Counted from the stretch's first letter, positions 35,018 to 46,800 are shown. The stretch: 64,000 bases of DNA from Magnolia sinica (GCF_029962835.1 NC_080582.1:24374032-24438031), one strand, 5' to 3'. Numbers and translations: made by a program. Notes: a model not told the origin generated them from the sequence alone.

Positions 35018-37441
35018 TGTTGAGGGTCAAATATTGCATATCAGACCCAGTTGTTACCTAGATTTACGAACATGATACCGCTTAATGGCCTGATTAATCG
35101 TGTTTGTAATGCAGAGTGTATGTACGAGCCTGGACCGAAAATGGTGCTTAAAGCATGGACTTAACGCTCTAATCACACCAAAGCATGGGACGGACTCCAG
35201 AGACCCAAGATCGACAGAATTATACGTTAGAGATCAGAGAAAGTCCAGCCACTCATCTTAAACAGGCCTAAAAGATGTCCAGAATACAAGATCATAGGGT
35301 TCCCACCATCTGATCAAGTCGAAACTTCATACGTGGCCTAAAGACCACAAATTAACCATACACAGCGAATTCCAACCTTCAGATCCCTCCAGAAGTGGCC
35401 CAACGGACAGATCAGCCCCTAAAATCTTGCTTTGGGGCCCGCCTGATATCTGGATACACTTGAATTTCATTATCAACGCCTTAAAGTGGATGAGGAAAAG
35501 GATGGACGGAACGGATTTCTTACAAAAATCTCAGTGGACCCTACTCTAGAGAATGCACGTGCACAATGTGCATGCACTCGCTGTGCACCGCCAGTGTCCC
35601 AATCGGTCAGCATTACGCTGACCGACATATTCTCAAATTTTCAAAAACGCTCCAGCATTTCACACTGCAGCTGCGGTTCTGGCCAGTGGGCCCCACTAGA
35701 CGCCCGGAGCGATGATCAGAGCCGTCCATTCGTTTCAAGGGTTAGCCAAAACCGACGCCTAGGTTTCCTTTCTCCTTCATGCAAGCATACAAGTGAAGAT
35801 CTTAACCGCATGCAAGATGAACGGTAACTCAGAAAATCGTATGGACCACACCGATTCCAGTTCAAAAATAGTCCTTTTCGAATGATGTTTCGAGTGCATT
35901 CCAATGAACGGATCGGATTGTCCTAAACACGTTGATCATAGGCCCACCGATCATCAAAACAGAATTTCGGAAGCTCTGTTTCGCAAGGGAGCCTGCGAAA
36001 ATTTATGTTGGGCCACCATCTGAATTAATCAGGATGATCAGAGCCATCCATTCATTCCAGAAGGTCGAACTGACCGTACAGAAGGAGTTTCTCCAAACCC
36101 ATGCACACACACTCAAAAGAGTCTTGGCCAAACGCAGTCGGACGGTAGAACAATATTCTTGATGGGCCACACTATATGCGACCCGAACAACATCAAATCC
36201 GACCGGTTTTGCGAGACTAATCCAATGGCCAGAATGGATTTATGGTCTGACGATCGATCCTAGGCCACACAAAGCGTCAGCGCAAGCAACTTGCGACAAC
36301 ATCGTCCGAGACCCGATTGATCCGGGCCATTCAGGGACCATTGACAGGATCGGTCCGATGATTGTGACTGTCCAAATCCAACCCAGGCGACCACCGATCA
36401 AGTCCAAGGAGCCTGGATGGCTTGGATCTATCATATGAGGCAATCATGGGCCCCACCAACTGAGAAGCTCGATCCGCTAGACTGGCCTGCGCACGCTGCT
36501 GCGTAAGAAGTCTCACCAACTCTCGGGCCCTGGGGCTATAAGAAAGACGGAGGAAAGCATAGAGGGGATCGGCTGCAGGAGTGAACGAGCAGGGTGGGGT
36601 CTTGGCTTTGACGAAGGAAGAGAAACGGAGAGAGAAAGGGAGAAGGAGCGTGGCTGCTGGCACGTTAGCTGGGACGTGGGAGAAAGAGGGAGGAGCCTGG
36701 TTTTCCTCTTCCTTTACTTTATATTTCCTTTATTTTTTAATGTTCAGCCCATCCATGTGTAGCTAATCCTCTTAGCTGGGGCTAAGAGGTGAAGCCTGTA
36801 GCGAGATGGGAGACACTATTTCATGCATTTAATTTGAATTTCTGAACTGAACTTGGTTTCAAGTTGATTATTAAAAGAATATTTTCTCAGTCTTTAATGG
36901 TCTGTTGTGGCTGGAATTACAATGGGTTTGCAATGGCTTTGAATATCTCTTTGCCTCTTTTTATATTTATGAAGTCAGGAAGCCCTGTTGTTCATCATTG
37001 TCCCATGGGCATGGTAGGATGACAGTACCTTCCTGATCTTCATATATTGTTGATTGGTTGGTAATTAGTTTAATCCTGTTGTTTGCTTTGTCTCCTGGGC
37101 ATGGTTAGATGATGGAATCCATTCTAATTCATATACCTTTCATCTCTTGAAAACCAGATCAAGTAAGTTTGAATTCCATAATCCTTGATGCAGGCATAAG
37201 ATCTCCCTGATCTCTACAAGTGGATCCTCTGAATCCCTAGTTTCCTTCCTCAGAATTCCTTAAAGTTTTAGATAATTATTCCACAATTGTTTCTTAAATT
37301 CTATTTGATTTAGATTGCATCCTAAGCTAGTTCTATTTCTACCTAGTTTCAGGAAACGTACAGGTTTCAGTCCCTGTGGATTCAACCTCGGTCTTACCGA
37401 GTTTATTACTACATCACAACCCTATACTTGGGGAGTGAACA
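35018..37441 (+). mobile_element. Solo LTR (Athila-like Gypsy) inserted in a tandem repeat
   Basis: Starts TGTTGAGGGTCAAATATTGC and ends CTTGGGGAGTGAACA. Flanks cctag (35013-35017) and cctgg (37442-37446) form a 5-bp duplication with one mismatch, and the same tandem repeat stands on both sides. U5 contains CTCGGTCTTACCGAGTTTATT, and 36770-36800 has AGCTGGGGCTAAGAGGTGAAG, both shared with the Gypsy LTRs of this window. No internal domain follows. Short open frames inside (for example near 35486 and 36331) have no recognisable product. Confidence 0.8.
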
Positions 37442-37690
37442 CCTGGATCATAGTTGTAACATTGAATAAATAGTAGTTGTAAGACTGCATTGATCATAGT
37501 TCTACATGGATAGTAGTTGTAACACTTCTTGGATCATATTTCTAACACAGGATAGATCAACGTTCTAACATAGCAATATTGTATGAATCATAGTTCTAAC
37601 ACTGGATGGACTGTGGTTCTAACACTGTAGAAATAGTGGTTGTAATACTACATGCATCGAGGTTGTTCTAATAGCGCATGATCCCACGAA
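37442..37690. repeat. GTTCTAACACTGGATGGATCATA tandem repeat, right part
   Basis: Continuation of the array of 34806-35017, in diverged units of about 30 bp (GGATCATAGTTGTAACA and variants). Confidence 0.7.
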
Positions 37691-38241
37691 ATCATTTATA
37701 ACTCCTTCATTATAAGTTGGATCAGGGGATCTGGACATCTTGGAATAATAATTCAATGATTTTTTAAATGGACTAGAAACATCTATTTTCAATCGTTTGA
37801 CATTTTAAAAGTGATATTGCCAAAGCCCAAGTCGGTGGTGTGTGGTGTGTGGCGCACCACGCAATACGCTTCCCCATGTCATCATAGGAGGTCTAGGTCT
37901 ACCCACTGGCTCGGGAATAAGAAAGTCTATAAATACACAGGCCTGGTCCAAAGCCTTCCCCCAGTCAAAAACCAAAAAGAAAAAGGTTCCAAATGACCTC
38001 ATAGAGAGTGGTAATTAAGCCCACGGACTTGCACTTCTCTTTAATGGACACTAATAAGTTCCAATCATATATTTTATTTTATTTTTAAAAAAAGAAATTT
38101 GCAATGTGCGAATCTTAATACCCTCAGATCATGATCAGATGGTGATGCATAGTAGGCCCTAGGCCTCACCTCACAACCTGTTAAAGAGTCTTATTGAGGG
38201 AGGCCCATGGCCCATCACTTGCTACTCTTTAACTGTTAGGT
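37691..38241. other. Unassigned intergenic sequence
   Basis: No gene or paired repeat ends are seen. A GGTGTGTGGTGTGTGGCG stretch near 37835 is low-complexity. Confidence 0.4.
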
Positions 38242-38249
38242 ATAAGATT

Positions 38250-38914
38250 GGGGCTGAAAGTCGAGCGGGTCGGGTCAAGTTGGTGCTCAACCCTAGCCCA
38301 ACCCAAGGTTCCTATACCTCAACCCTAACCCAACCATGGGTTGGGAATTCTTAACCCAAGCCCAACCCAAGGGGGCTCAGTCGGGTTGGTCAGGTGGATA
38401 CATGTTAATATTTTCGTTATTACATTAGTATATTATATTTCAATACACGTCTTATTTTTTATATCTATAATTTTATTAATTATATATGTAGTTATTTATC
38501 ATAAAAAATTTCTTTTTTTCTAAACAAATAAGATAAAATATAGACAACTACTTCTTTAAAAGTTGTGTTGTATAGCACACAATCCATTTGGGAGAGAGAA
38601 ATCCGACATATCTTATTAGCTTGAGTCATAAAAAATGATGTGGACCAATGAGACCCAACGGCAATGGAATTTCCTATGCCTCCAAAACAGACTATCCACA
38701 CTCAATTATAATTTATAAGTAACTTATATATCGATTGGGTTCGAGTTGAGTCAGGCAACCCAAGACCCCAACCCAAGCCTGACCCAAGTTTTATCAGGAT
38801 GGTGTTTGTATAGCCCAAGACCGAGACAAGACCGATACATCCTGCCCAACCCCAAACCAATGTCAGGATGGTCACATGTCCGTTGGGTTGAACCTACCCA
38901 ACTTTCAGCCCTAG
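38250..38914. mobile_element. hAT-type MITE rich in GGGTTGGG words
   Basis: Terminal inverted repeats are GGGGCTGAAAGTC at the left and ACTTTCAGCCCTAG at the right. An 8-bp duplication, ataagatt (38242-38249) and ataagatg (38915-38922), flanks it with one mismatch. The interior has subterminal CCCAACCC-rich segments and an AT-rich centre. No transposase. The same type recurs at 43912-44234. Confidence 0.75.
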
Positions 38915-38986
38915 ATAAGATGACCCAAAAAAAAACATTCGATGGTGGACACATGAACACAAGGGAATGCACGGCAGGTTTGCGTA

Positions 38987-39390
38987 TTGAGTAAACTCTA
39001 TGAGGCCCACCATACTCTATATATTTTATCCAGTCTGTCCATCCATTTGACCAGATAATATTAGGGCTTGAACCAAAAAATTAAGCATACCCAAAGCTCA
39101 AGTGGACCATACCATGGGAAACAGTGTGAATTGAACATCCACTATTAAAATTTTACCCTCATCCATTTCTGTGTGATCTTATGAACAGGTTGGATGACAA
39201 ATAAACGTCACTATGGGCCCTAAGAAGGTTTCGACGGTGGAAAATTCTCACTGTTTCTTGTGGTGTGGTCCACTTGAGTTTTGGATTTGCTTCGATTTTG
39301 GGCTCAATCCCTAAGATGAGCTGAAAAAAATAGATGGACGGTGTGGATAAACAACATACATTTACGGTGGGCCCAACAGACTTTACTCAC
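38987..39390. mobile_element. Fold-back MITE of the GGCCCACC family
   Basis: The two halves are long imperfect inverted repeats: TTGAGTAAACTCTATGAGGC at the left against GTGAGTAAAGTCTGTTGGGC (reverse complement of the right end), continuing through CCATCCAT.. and CAAGTGGACCA.. towards the centre near 39190. Total about 404 bp. No clean target duplication was found. No coding capacity. Confidence 0.75.
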
Positions 39391-39409
39391 TACAATAAAA
39401 GCCTACTCA

Positions 39410-40647
39410 GGGCCTGTTTGGATTCATGTATAAAGGTGCGTTGTATGGTATTATAACAGAATATTCTCGAATATACCCATTATACAGCGTTTGGATTGGA
39501 GCTGTCTTCCGGCGTTTACCATGCGTGCGAATACACCAATAATCCAAAACTTTCAAAAGGCGGTAAACTGATTTGAGATGCACTGGCTTCCGGCGTTTAC
39601 CATCCGTGCGAATACACCAATAATCCAAAACTTTCAAAAGGTGGTAAACTGATTTGAGACGCCACTACATCGTGCAGTGCAGTCTCTTCAATGTATAGTA
39701 TTATTGGGCGGTGTCTATCTCTTTGGATATTATACGTTTCAACTGTGGAGAATGGAGATATCCTGCTCCATCATCGCAGAAGATCGTCTTCTTCCCAGTG
39801 CATGTGGCCATTCAGCTGTGGAATAATTTCCTCTATTTGTATTGATAATCTATATACCATTGGGCTATGGTGTAATCTCTCTCCTCTCCATTGTTTCTCT
39901 CTCTACACGTAAAACCGTGCACGTAGCAGCATTCCGTGAGAGATGAGTCTAGAACCACACTATTAGGATCGTCACGGTTATTATCTTCTTTATATTTATA
40001 GGACGCCCATCGTTGCCTTTCTTTCTCCATCTCCATATGAACCTCTTTCTCCTCCGTCTATCAAAACCTTATCCCGTGTCAAGATGGCATTTTCTCTCTC
40101 AGGGATCTGGATCCCTGCTTCCATCCAGATCGTCGGACCTTCATCCCGATCGAGTATCAACAGTGATTGGATGAACACGAATCTCTCTTTGCCGAAGAAG
40201 GATCCTCTCTCTTGTAATCCTCTCTGTTCCGATCTCTGTATTTTCTTTTCTTTTCTTTTCTTTTAAAAAAAAGTCCATCTGACTGATAAATACACCCATG
40301 CTTTCTGCTTTTGGTAATAGAATAGTACGAGGTGATACTATTCTCTTTTATTTTTATTCCTTTTTAAAATCCTAGATTTGTAATTTTTTTTAAAAAAAGT
40401 TCATTTCTGCTCTTGGAGGGAAAAAGCCCTCCAGATGTTGTACTATGGTACAATATGCAGGCTCAATACGTCGTATCCAAACATTGCATAGTACAAGAAA
40501 TTGTATACTTGCCCGAACAATATGTCATATCCAAACATTGAATAATGGCATGCTGATTTGGATGTATTCTCAAAACCATCCAATGTATAAATGAACAGTA
40601 CCTAATTACAATACAATATAATATTATACGCGAATCCAAACAGGCCC
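39410..40647. mobile_element. TIR element (GGGCCTGTTTGGATTC) with unusual interior
   Basis: Perfect 16-bp terminal inverted repeats GGGCCTGTTTGGATTC at 39410-39425 and 40632-40647 enclose 1238 bp. The arms repeat the CGTATCCAAACATTG type of sequence. The middle (about 39670-40270) is different: C/T-rich, with a TTTATATTTATAGG box near 39990 and a 60-codon frame from ATG 40084 (MAFSLSGIWI). It looks like a promoter/5'UTR-like segment. No transposase and no clear target duplication were seen. Confidence 0.7.
39506..39665 (+). repeat. 81-bp tandem duplication inside the TIR element
   Basis: Two nearly identical units start CTTCCGGCGTTTACCAT at 39506 and 39587 and run through CACCAATAATCCAAAAC and GGTAAACTGATTTGAGA. 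Confidence 0.9.
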
Positions 40648-40853
40648 TAAATCAGTACGCAATCCCATTTCGGAATACACGGAGAGGAAGTGGAGCACTA
40701 AACTTAAAAGGAGCCGTTCATCAACATCCTAAAATTATACCAATCTCATATAAAAGAAAAAAATAAAAAAAGAAAGAGACCACACATGAGCATTGCATGG
40801 CTTTGATCGACGATCATATATCTACGTGCGCCACATTCATGCAGAATTCAGGC

Positions 40854-41045
40854 TTAAGCACGTCGTTGTGAGGCCTCGAAAATTCTCCCCGCCGTGACTG
40901 CCACCGGAGGCGGGGGCCGCGGGTGTTGGAGGCAATCAATCAGCCGGCGCACGAAGTCGAAGACGGACCGGCACCGTACGATGATGAAACCGATCTGTCC
41001 AGTCACTTCCCCAGTAAATGTGACTATGGCTAGAGACTCCGTCTT
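40854..41045 (-). CDS. Possible terminal exon in a GC-rich island (unknown product)
   Basis: A 63-codon frame on the minus strand runs from a stop-proximal AG at 41046 (TTCTAG then AAGACGGAG, acceptor-like) to TAA at 40854-40856. It reads SLAIVTFTGEVTGQIGF, IIVRCRSVFDFVRRLIDCLQ, a PRPPPP stretch and a basic C-terminus. The first 40 residues alternate hydrophobic and basic positions. There is no ATG in frame, so it would need an upstream exon. The island (about 40860-41045) is clearly GC-richer than its surroundings, and the opposite strand is also largely open, which weakens the case. I do not recognise the product. Confidence 0.25.
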   Translation of the reverse strand, partial: KTESLAIVTFTGEVTGQIGFIIVRCRSVFDFVRRLIDCLQHPRPPPPVAVTAGRIFEASQRRA

Positions 41046-41079
41046 CTAGAAGGCTCTCGGAGAATTTTCTAGAAGCTTC
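41044..41079. promoter_or_regulatory. Heat-shock-element-like motif
   Basis: GAATTTTCTAGAAGCTTC (41062-41079) fits four alternating modules GAAnnTTCnnGAAnnTTC, the plant heat-shock-factor site. A further TTCTAGAA lies at 41044-41051. It borders the GC-rich island with the possible exon. No TATA box was placed with confidence. Function is inferred from the motif alone. Confidence 0.5.
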
Positions 41080-42077
41080 TTAGCTAATGAATGAGATGGG
41101 TTTCGAGAAGGGAAATGAGAAGCATTTGTAGTTGATTTTTTGGAAGGTGTAGATTTGTTGGCTGAGCTGTGTTTTAGGCTGAAAATGTGTGATTGGGCCC
41201 ATACAAAAGTTCTCAGTTTCGGGAACTCTGGTGGTTTTATGTTTTTTAGTGTTAACCACGTTTAAACTAGTGGGGCCCACCTCAATGTCTGCACATGGGA
41301 TCACACGCGTGTAAGCCAACAATGGTTTGTTGGGAGATCAAGGCAAGGAATTATATAGGTGTTGAGGCTCAATAAACGTAGTAGTTGCTGAATGGGCAGG
41401 ATCCGTACATGGGTGAGTGATCCAGACCGTTGATCTGATGAGCTTCAGATTGCATAGTTGATGGCCCAAAAGGCTCCCAGGTTGAAGGATCTTAACCCTT
41501 CGTTTCGGTGGCCCTACAAATAGATGATTACGAGAAGATATGGCGCTGTCCACGCGTAATGGATATTCCCTAATCGGCGGCTATGGGTCCCACAAAATCA
41601 ACATTCTGGATCACTGAATCATTGGGTACACATGCGGACCTACATTTTTACAAAATGTTCATTTGCCGAGGCTCATCTCCCAGACCCACCATCAAAACGC
41701 AGTTGGCAGGAATCCCACATTTCAAAACTCATCTGCCCGTGCTGGGGCCCACGCACCTTGCCCACGTGCATTGTGTTGCACCTACATCCATATTCTGATG
41801 ACCTTCACACTAGTCATTATCCTAGCAGCCTCTTACGGAAGCTTCTACCTGGATCCCTTATCGGGCCCCACCTACTTGATGGCCACATGATCACATCCAA
41901 CAATTAACCTAGGATCCACTGATTGAATCCTAACCACCCATTTCACAAAAAATAGAACCCAAGCTTCACATTCAACAGGCTGCGTCTCTGCCCTGTGGAC
42001 GTTAGGATATTCGACCAAAGCTGTCATTTATTTTTATTTTTTGCGCCAAAGGCAAATCTACGGCGGCCGCCAGACGA
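41080..42077. other. Unassigned intergenic sequence with GGGCCCAC words
   Basis: Short open frames on both strands lack domains. Words such as GTGGGGCCCACCTCAATGT (near 41271) relate to the GGCCCACC repeats. No element ends could be paired. Confidence 0.35.
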
Positions 42078-42594
42078 GGGGAGCGGATTAGGTGTTAGTG
42101 GGTGTTACCCTTACCATGTAGGGCCTACCTTGATGAAGCTTTTGCACATCCACACCGTCCATCCGTCTTCCCATATTATTTTAGGTCGTGATCCCAAAAC
42201 TTAAGTAGATCCAAATCCCAGGTCGATAACACCACTGGAAACAGTGGTGAATGACCATTAAAAGCTTTTTGCAGGCTACAAAAGTTTTGGATCAAGCTGC
42301 TCTTTATATTTTCCCTTCATCCAGGTCTGGTTAACCTTATCAACGGGTTGGATAGAAAAGAAACATTACGGTGGACCCTAGGAAGTTTTTAATGGTGGGG
42401 GCTCAGTCACCACTGTTTCCTTTGGTGCAGTCCAACTGGGGTTTGGATCTACTTAATTTTTTCGAACATGGCCTAAACTGGGCTGGAAAAACAGATGGAC
42501 GGTGTGTATTTACAACACATCATTAAGGTAGGCCCCACAGTAAGGGTAAGACCCACTAAAGGTGTTACCCGGGTTAAACCTAATCCACTCCCCC
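42078..42594. mobile_element. Fold-back MITE of the GGCCCACC family, second copy
   Basis: The inverted halves start GGGGAGCGGATTAGGTGT at the left and GGGGGAGTGGATTAGGTTT (reverse complement of the right end), then GGGTGTTACCCTTAC and GGGCCTACCTTGATG. It has the internal words ATCCACACCGTCCATC and ACTGGAAACAGTGGTGA. About 517 bp, non-coding. It is structurally the same as 38987-39390 but diverged. Confidence 0.75.
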
Positions 42595-43497
42595 AAATGA
42601 GCAGTCCTAACGATGAGGATGATACCATGCAGGTGGGCCAATCAAATGACTCTGAGCAGGTTTTTTAACGAGTTCCACAACAAAAACAGTTCCTACATAC
42701 TAGTAGTCAAAAACTGAGCGACTCAAAACTCTGAATTCAGCCAGCTCAACCGAAGACACCACAAAACTCACTGGCAATCTCAACTTGACCAATTCATTAA
42801 CTCACTGAGTTGACATTACTCGAACCTAGTCACCAACAAGCCATGCCCTTCATCTCTGATTATTTATGTCAATTCTTATATTCACAACCTATTAAATTCA
42901 TATTAATTCAATAATCATATATCGAATCGACCCGTCCCAGCTGGACATTGAGTCGAGTGGAGCTTCCAGGTTTTGGAACTATGAATAGAAGATCATCAAA
43001 GGTTTGATACTGGAGTTCTACAAATCAATAATACCAACATACTGCTTTTAACTTACATTCTCCATCTTTTCTCTACTGCCAAATTGAGAATAACATTCCC
43101 TCCATGCTCTTTCAATATTCTCCACTTCTGGTGGTTGTAGACTCAGTTATTTAGATCACATTCACTTTTCCTACAAAACCCGCATCAAGTGATTGCGGGC
43201 CGTCACTATTACATCTCATACATTTGGTGGATGGAAGAGTGACGCCTGTCACTATGTTGATTTGTTTGCCCTCGAAGTTTCTTGGGTTTAGTTATCATGG
43301 CTTACTGTCCTATCCATTCTCCTTGGAAGACTTCCTAGAAAACCTGCATTGAGATATTAAGGGCGATTACTATTACATCTCATACATACTTTTGGTGGTC
43401 GGACACGTGACAGCGGTCATGATGCTGATCGGTCCTCCCAGTTTCTTTGGGCTGTTATCATAGTGCTTCCACGTGCTCTCCCTGGGGCTGTCTGGAT
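42595..43497 (-). other. 3' flank and probable 3'UTR of the SEC14-like gene
   Basis: Sequence downstream of the stop at 43498. It contains a diverged tandem duplication of about 164 bp (units from 43168 and 43332, each with TTCCTA.AAAACC and ACTATTACATCTCATACAT), the second unit ending at the stop codon. I could not place the polyadenylation site. Confidence 0.5.
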
Positions 43498-43815
43498 TCA
43501 TTCAATGTTGATTTTCATGCTATCTAGCGAATGCACAAGCCCATTCCGGTCGCTGAGCTTGTGCATCTCAGATTCAATGGTTTGGGCGATCTTCGTTTTT
43601 TCGGGCTCTGGATCTGGGAAATCGACATGGAAGGAGCCTTGCTTGATGGGCGCAGCAGGTCCCTGGCACTGAGATTGCTGCTTGATGTAGTTGTAGAGCT
43701 GTTGGTGGAAGGTGTGGTCCAGCGAGAAGCAGTCATCGGGCCCAGCAGTTGAATGCCTGGAAGAACCGGAGCCTTCTCTTCTACAGAAATGAGGGAGGGA
43801 TGCATAGTCCATGAC
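43498..43815 (-). CDS. SEC14-like gene, last exon (C-terminal tail)
   Basis: Acceptor CTTTAG precedes GTC ATG GAC. The exon encodes MDYASLPHFCRREGSGSSRH, then DDCFSLDHTFHQQLYNYIKQ, KQGSFHVDFPDPEPEK and TIESEMHKL, ending KINIE and TGA. This tail is diagnostic for the plant single-domain SEC14 subgroup. It follows the preceding exon in phase 0. Confidence 0.93.
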   Translation of the reverse strand, partial: VMDYASLPHFCRREGSGSSRHSTAGPDDCFSLDHTFHQQLYNYIKQQSQCQGPAAPIKQGSFHVDFPDPEPEKTKIAQTIESEMHKLSDRNGLVHSLDSMKINIE

Positions 43816-46800
43816 CTAAAGACCAAAATCAATAAAAAGAGCTCTCTGGTCACATGAAAATGAAAAGAAGCAGAAATCTGGACATGGCCTACTGAATCAG
43901 AATAATCAAACTAGGGCTGCGACATGGGTTTGCATCAACCTGAACACCACTGACCCAGCCCGAGTTTGAGCCGGGTTGAGTTCGGGTTGGAAAACGCCAA
44001 CTGATTTGCATTCGGGTTGGGTTCAAGTTGAGCAAATTTGGGTCGGGTTAGATCATGTTGGGAATAATCACACGTATTTTGGGGTCAGGTTGGGTCAACT
44101 AAAGAGGACTTTGGGCTGGGTTCAGTTTTGGGCACCTCGGGTTGGAATTTAAGATGGGTCAGGTTGCACGTTGGGTCTTCTTGAGGTTGGGTTAGGCATG
44201 GGTTGACCCCCAACCTACCTCAGTTGCACCCATAAATCAAACAGCTAAAGGCAAAGCAAATGCTGGAATCTAAACTAGCAATTCAGACCATGATAATTTT
44301 AAGACTAGTTCATGAATCATGATGAGAATTCCATTTGTATGATGGGATTGAGGAAAGAATAAACAAAGCTCTCAATTTATTCAGTTTCCCTTTTCTTTTC
44401 TTTAATTTTCTTTTCTTCTTCTTCTTCTTCTTCTTCTTCTTCTTCTTTTTTTTTTTTGCATTCATATTCTTCTTTCCCACTCAGAAGAGCAAATCTTCAA
44501 AAAATAAAGGATTATTTGTTCTAGATAGTAATTTCTGGACCGGAATTCTGTCTTCAAAAAATAAATGATTATTTGTTCTTGGTCATTTTTGGATAGGAAT
44601 TCTGTGTAAATACCGCTTGATCATTTCCACCAACTTAAAGCTCTTATTTACAGTCGATGATAGCTTATCTACTAATGAACATTACTTCAGCATAAATAAT
44701 AAAATAAAAATGCTGAATATTTCCATTAACAATGGTGTTATAAATTGCTGGAAAAAAGGGGGATCATACCAGCTAGTTCAACCTGGTTTGGCCAGAACAG
44801 CAGGTCAGCTGATTGGATTTAGCACACCGAACTTTTTCCATGGTTTAAATCCACAATCCACTAGATCGGCTAACCGTTCTGTCTTAAAATGTCTTGGTGG
44901 TTCATCGAACCAATGGTTGCGGTTTACTATAATCGGGTGCAAAATGTATACCTTCACATGACTTGATGCCATCTCGTTCCTTGGACAACTAAGAGTGCCA
45001 ATCGCCCATGCATTGATGCCTGCTGTTCAAAAATTGGGTCCGGGACCTTTCCAACCCTGACAATTGGGTATGTTGAAAGAAAGGAGCTTCCAATGGCCAA
45101 TGTCTGACAAAATGCACAGTAGATGAGATAATCATGAACTTCCCCATCAGCATGATTTGAGGTATCTTTCATCCAAGAGGCGGCCCAGTGATTGGACCAC
45201 ACCAGGCACTGATCAAGCCACTTCATACCTTCTAGGCCAAAAGGTGCCTGATTGGCATGGACTCCTAAACCATATTCTAATTAATTTCTGGCCAACACCT
45301 ATTCTTTTGCTGAACCGGTGCCCAACCTGGTTCTGCCCAGTCTGACCTAACAGGTGGCCTTGATGGTTCAGTGTTTCACCGGTCTTTTAGAACATTAGTG
45401 TCAAGAGTTTAGACTGATACAGTGACAGCCTTAATTTAGGTTGACCAAAACCACCAGAAGATCAGTCAAGTAAAAGGGTAATGGGCACCAGTTCAGGTCT
45501 TGCAGGACACACTTAAAGAGAGCAACCCTACCACCACATATTCAGGTCTTGCAGGATACACTTAAAGAGAGGGACATTTTGAACAAGTTGTATTCTAGAT
45601 ATTATGTAGTAGTTACGGATATTCCCACATGTGCGAGATCCAGGCTATTCATCAATCAGGGCCCACCATTCATGTATAGTGACCCAAAAATCAGGCCACA
45701 GCCATCAAGCAGGCTACACATGTATGTTGAATGTAGACTGTTGGATGTCTATCTTTAGTAACTGTCTGTTTCTCTAATATGGTAACGTGTGTTGTCCACC
45801 TGAAGAACAGAGCCTGATTTCTGGACCATGGCACATACATGGAGGATCTTACTAACAGGCAGCTCTCATACATGACCGCACTGGCAGCTCTCATACTTTT
45901 CCAAGTAGCCATCATATCATCACCATCTAAGCCTTAACGCAACTAACTAGGGTTAGCTACATAATCCTTTTCCACCATTCCACTCTATCAAGGGCCATAA
46001 CTGCAGTTACACCATAGGTCCTCAAATCTTTTCTTACCACCTCCACCCACGTCCTTTTGGGCCTTCCCTTGCCCTTTTAGAGCCTTCAACTTGTACCAAC
46101 TCACTCCTGACCCGTGCAGTTATTGGTCTCCATTGCACATGACCAAACCATCTAAGTTTACTTTCCATCATCTTGTTACCTATTGGTGCTACTCCTAAAT
46201 TCCCTTGAATGCATTCATTTTTTATTCTATCCCCATCTTGTCACTCATCCATCTCAGCATCCTCGTTTCAGCTACACTCATCCTATGGACATGTTGTCCT
46301 TATCTGCCCAACATTCTGTGTCATCAGGCATGGCTGGTCTTATAGCTATCATATACCTTCATGAAAAATAAGCAAAAAGACTGTCTACCTTCAACAACTC
46401 GTCTCTCCCGCAACCTTGCAGCACCTGCACTTTCCTCCTCGTCCTCTCTTGCAAAAGGGGCTTCACAACCTGCCAAGAGTTAAGTAACATCCCTATTAGC
46501 ATGCAAGACAGGCTATGCATTGTTGAAAACAAAAGGGAAAAATATATTTTTTTTAGTGAATTAACAAAAAAAATTAGTTTTATGACCAGTGGATAATGAG
46601 CATGTGGACGGCATGTCTCCTAAGGAAACTCTAAAATAGCTTTTAGGTGAAGGCTACAATGTGGAATTTTAACTTCTTTTTTCCAAAAATTGAAAATGAT
46701 GGTTTGCATCTCTTCACTTTCAAGGAAAGAATCTGGAAAAGCATGAAAAGAGTTGCTGAATTTTCACTTCGATTAGAATTCAGCAAATGAATGGAAACAT

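Noticed and set aside
38250-38914. CCAACCC-rich sequence resembling interstitial telomere repeat
   Set aside because: Not the CCCTAAA plant repeat; it lies inside a MITE with inverted ends and 8-bp flanks.
40084-40266. 60-codon frame as a small gene
   Set aside because: No recognisable domain; it ends in a TTTTC simple repeat inside a transposon-like element.
43524-43853. 109-codon minus-strand frame overlapping the last SEC14 exon
   Set aside because: Wrong frame; the 43498-43815 frame matches the SEC14 family tail.
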